Of a stretch of DNA of 64,000 nt, positions 9,635 to 17,013 are shown piece after piece. The stretch spans positions 248,001-312,000 of the forward strand of contig NZ_SIRR01000031.1 of NCBI RefSeq assembly GCF_011634895.1. Direction: 5' to 3'. Made by a program: the position numbers and the translations under genes. The stretch comes from Rheinheimera pleomorphica (lineage in GTDB: Bacteria > Pseudomonadota > Gammaproteobacteria > Enterobacterales > Alteromonadaceae). The notes beneath the pieces are model-generated. The model was not told the origin of the DNA. It worked only from the letters and a program-made list of their open reading frames with translations, and ran no database searches. How positions within the stretch are numbered: the stretch's first letter is position 1; every line of letters starts with the position of its first letter.

Positions 9635-11085
9635 TCGTCGTCCTTTACGCTACTTAGCTGAGCGTCCCTGGCTGATTTACCCCGCATAGATAACGATGCC
9701 GCCGCCATGATGGCTAACATCCAACTGGCCGGGAAATGATACTTAGCATTGCTTTCAAACACCGCATGGATGGTTAAAAAATACATAAAGCCTAAGGTTA
9801 GCGTAAGCAGTTCAGGCTGTTGTTTCGCTAACGTATTAAACTGTTTTACCCGCAACAACAGCAACAACCAAAGCAGTAACCAAAACATATTGGCCGACAG
9901 TTTGGCAACGAGATACACCAGGTTGGTTACCGGCTGCTCTGCCGCTTGTTTAAGCGAAAGATAAAAGCCGGTACTGTCATCACCAAGAAACAGCATGACT
10001 TTACGTAACGACAAGCTTAAAAATTTGCCCGGGTTTTGCTTAATCCAGTCTATCGCCAACGCTTTATAGGCTTTATCTTTCTCTGCTTCAGGCAGGGCTT
10101 CAATGTCATCAAGAAAATATTCAAGATAACCGCCATGAGCCAGATCATTATTCGCCCGGAAAAAATTAGACCCGCCATTGCTGCTAATTAACACCAGCTG
10201 ATCAAACGTCTGATAGTTCCGGTATGTCCAGGGGGATATGGCGATCACCATACCAATAACCAGCGCAAGTATTTGCAGCAATTGCCTTTTAACCGGTTTA
10301 GCCGCCGCCCAGGCTGCCACAATAAACACACTGACAAATAACAGGGTGCCAGGCTGCACCAAAGCAGAAAAGCCAAGCAATACTCCGCTGATAACAAAGT
10401 ACAGATAATGCGTTTTAGTAAGGTATAAATAGATTGAAGCGGCTAACAGGGTGTAAACCAGGTACTCTTTAAACGCCATACCAACCATAGCAAAGTTTGA
10501 CGGCCAAAACGTGACGATAACCAGCGCCAGCACAGCGGTTTCTGTATTAAAAAGCCGCTTGGCAATATGGTAGATAAAATAACTGGAAAGCAGATATAGC
10601 AGGATATTCAGTAAAAAAATACTGAACGCCGTCACCGGAAAATGGCCTAAATGCGTCCCCGCCAGAAAAGCGGGATAACCAACAGGCCAATAGGCTTTAG
10701 TTCCGGCTATTTCATAGGGCGCCCCGGCAATCAGCTTATTCGCTAACAAGGTGTAGGTGCTGTAATCGGATACCTGCTGCACGTCAAAAACCACAAACCA
10801 GATTAGCCGTAAGCATACGCCGGCAATCACCAGCGGCCAGACGCTAAGTCGCACAGATAACACTCTAACAACGAGCGGGGCCAACAACCGCGGCTGCTTA
10901 TTTTTTATGCCGGATAACCTCAGCAGCGAAAATAGCAGTACAGTAACCATAGCTGCCACCGTATAAGCTTGCAGATCACTGTAGCCCGACTGGCTGACAA
11001 TCATAAAGCCAACACTGAGTAGCGCCAGCCAGGGTAAGCTGGCTAACACAAAGCTGTGTAAATGAAAAAATAAGACGCGCAACAT
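9631..11085 (-). CDS. GT39/ArnT-like integral membrane glycosyltransferase
   Basis: The 484-residue protein is very hydrophobic, with about 10-12 predicted membrane spans and the loop KAYWPVGYPAFLAG typical of PMT/ArnT-type polyprenyl-phosphate-sugar-dependent transferases. Such enzymes move a sugar from an undecaprenyl-phosphate donor to an acceptor on the periplasmic side. The upstream GT2 (donor maker) and GtrA-like protein (putative flippase) supply exactly the partners expected. Its ATG directly follows the GT2 stop codon, and its own stop overlaps the sulfotransferase start. Confidence 0.75.
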   Translation of the reverse strand: MLRVLFFHLHSFVLASLPWLALLSVGFMIVSQSGYSDLQAYTVAAMVTVLLFSLLRLSGIKNKQPRLLAPLVVRVLSVRLSVWPLVIAGVCLRLIWFVVFDVQQVSDYSTYTLLANKLIAGAPYEIAGTKAYWPVGYPAFLAGTHLGHFPVTAFSIFLLNILLYLLSSYFIYHIAKRLFNTETAVLALVIVTFWPSNFAMVGMAFKEYLVYTLLAASIYLYLTKTHYLYFVISGVLLGFSALVQPGTLLFVSVFIVAAWAAAKPVKRQLLQILALVIGMVIAISPWTYRNYQTFDQLVLISSNGGSNFFRANNDLAHGGYLEYFLDDIEALPEAEKDKAYKALAIDWIKQNPGKFLSLSLRKVMLFLGDDSTGFYLSLKQAAEQPVTNLVYLVAKLSANMFWLLLWLLLLLRVKQFNTLAKQQPELLTLTLGFMYFLTIHAVFESNAKYHFPASWMLAIMAAASLSMRGKSARDAQLSSVKDDE

Positions 11086-12042
11086 TCAGACCACCTTATC
11101 AATAAAGTACGCTGGACGGCGCTTGGTCTCCATATAGATTTTAGCGATGTACTCCCCTATCACCCCCAGGCTAAGCAGTTGTACGCCACCGAGAAAAAAC
11201 ATCGGTATCAAAATTGACGCCCAACCGGGAACGGCCGTGTCGGTAAAAAATTTAATCCAACCGACCCAAAAAATCATTGCAAAGGCGAAAACCGACACAC
11301 TAAAACCAAGAAAAGTAATAAGGCGCAGCGGAACATTAGAAAAAGACGTGATGCCTTCGATAGCAAAAGCGAGCATCTTGCGAATCGGATACTTAGATTC
11401 GCCCGCTGCACGCTGTGCCCTGTCATAGAAAACGGTGTCTGACTTATACCCCAGCAGCGGCACTATACCGCGTAAAAACAAGTTTACTTCGCTAAAGGTT
11501 CTTAAAGATTCAATCGCCTTTCTGCTCAGTAAACGGTAATCAGCATGGTTAAATACCACATTTACGCCCATTTTGTGCAAGATGGCGTAATACAGCTCTG
11601 CAGTCATCTTTTTAAAGGCCGTGTCGGTTTGCCGTTTTGCCCTGGCAGCGTAAACCACATCACAGCCATCGGCATAGCGTGCTATCATTTGCTCGATAAC
11701 ATCGATATCATCCTGCAGATCCGCATCAATGCTGACTAAAATATCACCCTCTGCCGTCATTAACCCCGCTAACAGGGCGTTTTGATGGCCTTTGTTTCGT
11801 GACAGCTTAATCCCCCTGACAGCCTGATGTTTTTCTGCATATTGCTGTATCAGACTCCAGGTTTGATCTTTACTGCCATCATCAATAAAAAAAATCTGGC
11901 TGGCAGCACTGATTTTGTCGCGTTTAATCAGATCGGTAACTTTGGCCAACATCACCTCAACGGTTATCGGCAATACCTCTTCTTCGTTATAGCAAGGTAT
12001 AACTATAGCAAGATTGGGCTTGCTGGCAGGGCCTGGCGTCAT
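11086..12042 (-). CDS. Glycosyltransferase family 2, DPM1/GtrB-like polyprenyl-phosphate sugar transferase
   Basis: This 318-residue GT2 enzyme starts with LAIVIPCYNEEEVLP, carries SIDADLQDD (metal-binding DxD region, about residues 103-111), and ends with two membrane helices (about residues 235-305), the layout of GtrB/ArnC/DPM1-like proteins. These attach a sugar from a nucleotide donor to undecaprenyl phosphate. It sits between a GtrA-like gene and a GT39-like gene, reconstructing the GtrA-GtrB-transferase trio known from O-antigen modification clusters. The sugar is not deducible from the sequence. Confidence 0.85.
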   Translation of the reverse strand: MTPGPASKPNLAIVIPCYNEEEVLPITVEVMLAKVTDLIKRDKISAASQIFFIDDGSKDQTWSLIQQYAEKHQAVRGIKLSRNKGHQNALLAGLMTAEGDILVSIDADLQDDIDVIEQMIARYADGCDVVYAARAKRQTDTAFKKMTAELYYAILHKMGVNVVFNHADYRLLSRKAIESLRTFSEVNLFLRGIVPLLGYKSDTVFYDRAQRAAGESKYPIRKMLAFAIEGITSFSNVPLRLITFLGFSVSVFAFAMIFWVGWIKFFTDTAVPGWASILIPMFFLGGVQLLSLGVIGEYIAKIYMETKRRPAYFIDKVV

Positions 12043-12054
12043 AAGTATCTCCCT

Positions 12055-12453
12055 TCATGTTTTGTTAAATATCCATTTACTACTGATGTTGAAATTCCAA
12101 AGTATGACAAGCAGTGTTGATACCATCTGGGCCAATAAATATTGGCCGGATAACAAATAATTGAACAAGTGAAAAAACGACGTATTTAACAATAACCCTA
12201 TGCACACCATAACCACGAATTTAAGCGTAGCAGTACGGTGTGACACCTTGGCAGCAAAGGTAAAATAGTAACTTAAAGCGTAGTTAACACAGGCACTTAG
12301 TGCAAAGGACAGGCCCGAAGAAAATGTTGGGTTCCATTTGGCCATATCGACAAAAAGCCATAGCAACAAAAACTGTATCGCCGTTGCCAGGCCCCCGGTC
12401 AGCAAAAACCGGCTGAAGGTCGCCAGACGACTGTCCGAGGTGACCGATATCAC
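12055..12453 (-). CDS. GtrA-like membrane protein
   Basis: With the GTG at 12453 the protein has 132 residues and four membrane helices, the normal size and layout of GtrA proteins, with SRFLLTGGLATAIQFLLLW at the start. I chose this GTG because it overlaps the decarboxylase TGA (GTGA); the longer open frame upstream would translate the end of the decarboxylase gene in the wrong frame. GtrA proteins are thought to flip polyprenyl-phosphate-sugar across the inner membrane, here for the GT2/GT39 pair downstream. Confidence 0.8.
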   Translation of the reverse strand: MISVTSDSRLATFSRFLLTGGLATAIQFLLLWLFVDMAKWNPTFSSGLSFALSACVNYALSYYFTFAAKVSHRTATLKFVVMVCIGLLLNTSFFHLFNYLLSGQYLLAQMVSTLLVILWNFNISSKWIFNKT

Positions 12454-13688
12454 AGCAGAATTTCCGCTACCGCCGGATGGCCGAGAAAATCCTGTGGGCT
12501 GGCCGTGGGGCCATAAGCACCAGACTGGTAAACCACTACCCAGTCCCCCACGTTTGCCTGCGGTAAGGTGACTCTGTCGGCCAGGATATCCAGCGGCGTG
12601 CACAAAGGGCCGACGATAGTCACCTGCTCTGTCGTGTCGCTGCTGAGTTTATTACCGATGGCCACCGGATAATTTTTGCGGATCACCTGACCAAAATTTC
12701 CCGAGTTAGCCAAATGATGATGCAAACCACCGTTACACACCAGATAGGTGGTGCCTCGCGATACTTTTTTATCCACCACCTTGCAGGCGTAAATACCGGC
12801 TTCTGCCACCAGAAAACGGCCCAGCTCAATCACCAGCTCAATATCGTTGAACGCTTCATTATACTGCTGTAATAATTGCTGCAACGAGGCGGATACTGCC
12901 GTTAAGTCCAGCCGTTTCTCACCGGGAAAATAGGGAATACCAAAACCGCCGCCCAGATTAATCAGCTCAGGCTTGTACGGGCAGGCAGCAACCAGTTTTG
13001 CCGCCAGGGCAAAGGTAAGCTGATGCGCTTCAATCAGTGCTTCAGGCTTTAAATTTTGCGAGCCACAAAAAATATGAAAACCGCGCAGATTAACCGGCAT
13101 GTCAGCGATGTTTGCCAGCAACTCCAGCACCTGCTCTTCATCAATACCAAACGGCTTAGCGCCACCGGCCATTTTCATGCCAGAGGCTTTTAATTCAAAT
13201 GCCGGGTTAACCCTCAGTGCTACCTGCGGGGTTTGCTGAAGTTGCCGCCCCAGCTGACACAAGCGGTTTAGCTCGCCTGCAGATTCAACGTTTAACGTCA
13301 CGCCAGCACAAATCGCAGCGCTTAGCTCAGCATCCGTTTTACCCGGGCCGGCAAAGCTGATGTCCCGCACCGCCATACCACTTTGCAGCGCCAGCAGCAT
13401 TTCTTTTTGCGACGCCACATCAAAACCATCAACCAGTGGGCGCAAATACTGTATTACCGGCCAATAAGGGTTAGCTTTAATAGCATAGTGCAACTTAATC
13501 CGCGGCGGCACCGCCGCACGAAAACGCTGAACCTGCTGTTGAATCACCGCTTTGTCGTAAGCGTAAAACACGTCTTTATCCAGCATGGTACTGATTTGCT
13601 GTAAACTAAAGCCGCCCAGCATAAGCGCATTGTTATGCTGGCAAAACTGCGACATCGATTCATGCTGCACCGCTATCGTCTGGCTCAT
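12450..13688 (-). CDS. PLP-dependent decarboxylase, exosortase A system-associated
   Basis: This is a 412-residue fold-type III decarboxylase (Orn/DAP/Arg decarboxylase 2 family). Lys71 in LHYAIKANPYWPV is the predicted Schiff-base lysine; INLGGGFGIPYF is the glycine-rich phosphate-binding loop, and VCNGGLHHH and GPLCTPLD flank the second active-site half. It overlaps the ligase stop by 4 bp (ATGA). A decarboxylase of this kind next to an AMP-forming ligase and an ACP is a hallmark of type 1 exosortase loci; together they probably make an amine- or amino-acid-derived conjugate, though the product is not established. Confidence 0.88.
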   Translation of the reverse strand: MSQTIAVQHESMSQFCQHNNALMLGGFSLQQISTMLDKDVFYAYDKAVIQQQVQRFRAAVPPRIKLHYAIKANPYWPVIQYLRPLVDGFDVASQKEMLLALQSGMAVRDISFAGPGKTDAELSAAICAGVTLNVESAGELNRLCQLGRQLQQTPQVALRVNPAFELKASGMKMAGGAKPFGIDEEQVLELLANIADMPVNLRGFHIFCGSQNLKPEALIEAHQLTFALAAKLVAACPYKPELINLGGGFGIPYFPGEKRLDLTAVSASLQQLLQQYNEAFNDIELVIELGRFLVAEAGIYACKVVDKKVSRGTTYLVCNGGLHHHLANSGNFGQVIRKNYPVAIGNKLSSDTTEQVTIVGPLCTPLDILADRVTLPQANVGDWVVVYQSGAYGPTASPQDFLGHPAVAEILL

Positions 13689-15277
13689 ACTGTTGCCTCA
13701 TTAAAATAGTCCTGATACTGCTCTGAGAGCAATTTACGGTCAATTTTACCATTGGCATTTTTCGGTAGTACTGCCTGAGCAACTAAGGCTTTAGGCTGCA
13801 TAAAATTGGGCAAACTGCGCTTTAATTGATTGCTCCAGTTGTCGGTGTCAGGCTGTTGGCCATCTTTACAGGCAAATAACACCAAAATAGCCTGACCAAG
13901 CTCGGCATGCGGTACACCAATAGCAGCGACGTCCTGCAACAAGGGACTTAACTGATATACGGCCTCTTCCACTTCGGTCGGGCTAATGCGATAACCGGAA
14001 CTTTTAATCATCTCATCGCGCCGGCCAATAAAATACAAAAAACCCTCCTCGTCATAGCGCACGGTATCGCCTGACCACACCGCCAGTTGCGGTAGCTGAA
14101 TACCTTTGGGGGCCACTGGATCGGCCTTAAAGCGCTCAGCGGTTTTTTCCGGCGCATTCCAGTAGCCCAGGCTAACCAAGGGACCACGGTGAACCAGTTC
14201 ACCAGGTTCATTCGGGCCGCACAGGCTGCCATCTTCACGCACCACCACAATTTCTGCATTCGGTATTGCTTTGCCCATAGAGCCCGGCCGCTTAGCAAGC
14301 TCGGCTGGCGCAAGATAAGTTGAGCGAAATGCCTCAGTTAAGCCATACATTAAATACGGCTCAGCCTGGCTAAAAATGTGTTGCAACTGATTAAGTAGCG
14401 GTAATGGCATGGCGCCGCCTGAGTTAGTCAGGTAACGCACGCTTTTGCTGCTGTCCGCAGTCCAGTTGGCTTTGGCCAGTTGTGCCCATAAGGGTGGCAC
14501 GGCCGCAATGCCTGTGACATGATGGGTTTGCACGGCGCGCACCACATCCTGTACTAAGAAAAAATCCAGCAACACTACAGCGGCCCCGCTTAAAAAGGCG
14601 GTCGTCAGCTGGCTCAAACCATAGTCGAAACTGAGCGGCAATAACGCCAGCACAACATCATCGCAGGTGTTATTAAGGTAACTGGCTACACTGTGCGCAC
14701 CCACCAGCATATTGCGGTGCGACAGCACCACACCTTTGGGTTTGCCGGTACTGCCTGAGGTATAGAGTATCGCGGCCATATCGGCATCAGTGGCATGAGG
14801 CTGTACCTTGGGCATCATATCGTTGTTAAGCGCAAATGCCTTAACCTGGATATGCGCCAGCGGTGCAATATCCGCCGAACTGGCATCCGTTAACAGCACA
14901 GTATGTAAATCAGTGCACAGGTGCAGCTCAGCTTCAATGTCGGCTAAGCGCGCTTTACTGGTCACCAGCACCCGCACATTACAGTCCTGCAGGATATGCG
15001 CTACCTGCGCCGCCTTTAACCCCGGATTTACCGGCACAAAAACGGCACCTGCCATGGCGCTGCCAAATAAACTGTATACCGTTTCAAACTGTTTCGGTAA
15101 ATACACCGCGACGCGGTCGAAGCGCTGCACATCGCAGTGTTGTAACAGCGCGGCTGTACTGCTGACTCCGTGCTGCAATTCAGCATAAGTTAACGTCTGG
15201 TGTTTAAAATGCAGCGCTGGACGTGTTGGATAACGCGCAGCAGACTGGGTGATAAGCTGGTAGATATTTTTGGTCAT
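13685..15277 (-). CDS. AMP-forming acyl-CoA/ACP ligase, exosortase A system-associated
   Basis: This protein of about 530 residues is an ANL-superfamily ligase: AILYTSGSTGKPKGVVLSHR is the P-loop, YLMYGLTEAFRSTYL the A5 region, FIGRRDEMIKSSGYRISPTEVEEA the hinge and A8 region, and PKNANGKIDRK the catalytic A10 lysine. I prefer the ATG at 15277, with AAGGA just upstream; a GTG at 15298 is also possible. It heads the six-gene minus-strand operon ending with the sulfotransferase and is divergent from the ACP gene at 15436, its likely acyl acceptor. Confidence 0.88.
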   Translation of the reverse strand: MTKNIYQLITQSAARYPTRPALHFKHQTLTYAELQHGVSSTAALLQHCDVQRFDRVAVYLPKQFETVYSLFGSAMAGAVFVPVNPGLKAAQVAHILQDCNVRVLVTSKARLADIEAELHLCTDLHTVLLTDASSADIAPLAHIQVKAFALNNDMMPKVQPHATDADMAAILYTSGSTGKPKGVVLSHRNMLVGAHSVASYLNNTCDDVVLALLPLSFDYGLSQLTTAFLSGAAVVLLDFFLVQDVVRAVQTHHVTGIAAVPPLWAQLAKANWTADSSKSVRYLTNSGGAMPLPLLNQLQHIFSQAEPYLMYGLTEAFRSTYLAPAELAKRPGSMGKAIPNAEIVVVREDGSLCGPNEPGELVHRGPLVSLGYWNAPEKTAERFKADPVAPKGIQLPQLAVWSGDTVRYDEEGFLYFIGRRDEMIKSSGYRISPTEVEEAVYQLSPLLQDVAAIGVPHAELGQAILVLFACKDGQQPDTDNWSNQLKRSLPNFMQPKALVAQAVLPKNANGKIDRKLLSEQYQDYFNEATV

Positions 15278-15435
15278 AGCGTCCTTCAGACCTTTCACTT
15301 TTCATCCTTTTGTGTGCAATAATAAAACAGTTTTGCAAAAAAACCGACTGGAATTTAGCGTCTTCGTCATTAATTTAGCGCAAGGCCCGGTATTGCAAAA
15401 TACAGGAACAGATAAATCACTTAAGGAAAAGCGTT

Positions 15436-15678
15436 ATGTCGTATCAACAACTGCTCGCCGATATTTTGCGCAATGTACTGCAAATTGATAAACAATTTAC
15501 CGACTCCACACCCTTGCTCGGTGCTATCGCAGAATTTGACTCCATGGCGGTTATCGCCGTCATTACCGAACTCGAAGACCAGCTGGGTATTGAAATAAAC
15601 GACGACGAAATCTCCGCTGAGGTGTTTGAGAGTTTTGGTCAGTTGCGTAAATTTGTTGAACAAAAGCAAGCCGCCTGA
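15436..15678 (+). CDS. Acyl carrier protein of the exosortase A locus
   Basis: This 80-residue acidic protein has EFDSMAV with Ser36 as the expected phosphopantetheine attachment site, then the amphipathic helix AVITELEDQLGIEINDDEIS. It is a dedicated carrier protein rather than the fatty-acid AcpP, because it sits in the locus and differs from the classical DSLD motif. It probably carries an acyl group loaded by the divergent ligase at 13685-15277. TAAGGA lies 9 nt before the ATG. The 158-bp gap to the ligase gene must hold divergent promoters. Confidence 0.88.
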   Translation: MSYQQLLADILRNVLQIDKQFTDSTPLLGAIAEFDSMAVIAVITELEDQLGIEINDDEISAEVFESFGQLRKFVEQKQAA

Positions 15679-15737
15679 GAAGCCTTCTGTCCGGGCAACA
15701 GTATTATCAAAACCTAATTAACGCTTTAGGAAACAGT

Positions 15738-16982
15738 ATGCAGACATTCTCCAAAGTTTCAGTTATCGGTTTAGGGTATATCGGCTTACCGACAGCGGCG
15801 GTTATTGCCTCACGTGGCATAGAAGTACTGGGTGTAGATGTATCAGAGCACGCAGTTAACACTATTAATCAGGGTAAAATTCATATTGTTGAACCGGACT
15901 TAGACATGCTGGTGCAGGCGGCAGTAACCACCGGCAAGCTCAAAGCATCGCTTAGCCCCGAACCGGCCGAAGCCTTTATGATAGCGGTACCAACCCCCTT
16001 TAAAGAGAATAAAAGCCCTGATTTAAGCTATATCAGAGCGGCGCTGGAAAATATTGCCCCAGTGATTAGCAAAGGCAATCTGATTGTGCTGGAGTCTACC
16101 TCCCCGGTGGGTACCACAGATAAAATTTCAGCCTGGCTGGCAGAGCTGCGCCCGGATCTGGTGATGCCTCACCAAGACCCTGATAAAGCGGATGTCTATA
16201 TTGCGCATTGTCCGGAACGGGTGCTACCTGGGCGGGTATTGCAAGAGCTGGTCAGTAATGATCGCATCATCGGCGGCATTACCGAGCGCTGTGCGCAAAA
16301 GGCGGTAGCGCTGTACCATTTATTTGTCCGTGGTGAATGCTTGCTAACCAACGCCCGTACCGCTGAGATGGCGAAACTAACCGAAAACTCGTTTCGTGAT
16401 GTCAATATTGCCTTTGCCAACGAGCTGTCGATGATTTGCGACCATTTAAAAATCAACGTCTGGGAGCTGATTAAACTGGCAAATCGTCACCCGAGGGTGA
16501 ACATTCTGTCACCCGGCCCTGGTGTCGGCGGCCATTGTATTGCCGTTGACCCCTGGTTTATTGTCGATTCAGCGCCAGAACAGGCACAAATTATCCGTAA
16601 AGCTCGCGAAATAAACGATAGTAAACCACACTATGTCATCGACAAGATTAAACAGGCAGCTGACCAATTTAAAAAGCCGGTGATAGCCTGTTTAGGTCTG
16701 GCATTTAAAGCCGATATTGACGATTTGCGTGAAAGCCCTGCACTGGATATCGCCATGGCATTGCTGGAAAGTGACGTTGGCGAAATCCTGCTGGTAGAAC
16801 CGAATATTAAGCAACTGCCAAACAAACATGCCAAGCACTCTGCACGGCTGACGCCGCTGCCGAAAGCGCTGGAGCAGGCGAATATTCTGGTGGTACTGGT
16901 TGACCATAAACAATTTAAAACACTACACCCTGCTGATGTGGCCACTAAAGTCGTTATCGACACCAGAGGGATTTTCGGTTAG
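15738..16982 (+). CDS. wecC: UDP-N-acetyl-D-mannosamine dehydrogenase
   Basis: The 414-residue protein follows the nucleotide-sugar dehydrogenase pattern: Rossmann motif VIGLGYIGLPTAAVIASRG, NAD-binding strand VLGVDVSEH, FMIAVPTPFKENKSPDLSY, ESTSPVGTT, and the catalytic cysteine in GPGVGGHCIAVDPWF. The late segment CLGLAFKADIDDLRESPALD supports the UDP-ManNAc (WecC) branch. It would oxidise UDP-ManNAc to UDP-ManNAcA with two NAD+. In this locus it probably feeds a uronic amino sugar into the exopolysaccharide rather than enterobacterial common antigen. The ATG is preceded by TAGGA. Confidence 0.88.
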   Translation: MQTFSKVSVIGLGYIGLPTAAVIASRGIEVLGVDVSEHAVNTINQGKIHIVEPDLDMLVQAAVTTGKLKASLSPEPAEAFMIAVPTPFKENKSPDLSYIRAALENIAPVISKGNLIVLESTSPVGTTDKISAWLAELRPDLVMPHQDPDKADVYIAHCPERVLPGRVLQELVSNDRIIGGITERCAQKAVALYHLFVRGECLLTNARTAEMAKLTENSFRDVNIAFANELSMICDHLKINVWELIKLANRHPRVNILSPGPGVGGHCIAVDPWFIVDSAPEQAQIIRKAREINDSKPHYVIDKIKQAADQFKKPVIACLGLAFKADIDDLRESPALDIAMALLESDVGEILLVEPNIKQLPNKHAKHSARLTPLPKALEQANILVVLVDHKQFKTLHPADVATKVVIDTRGIFG

Positions 16983-17013
16983 TTAATTTATTACGTGTTA
17001 CAGGGAGTGTACG

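Noticed and set aside
15383-15397. AGGCCCGGTATTGCA before the ACP gene resembles a sigma-54 promoter
   Set aside because: The GG and GC elements are 11 bp apart instead of the required 12, so I do not call it.
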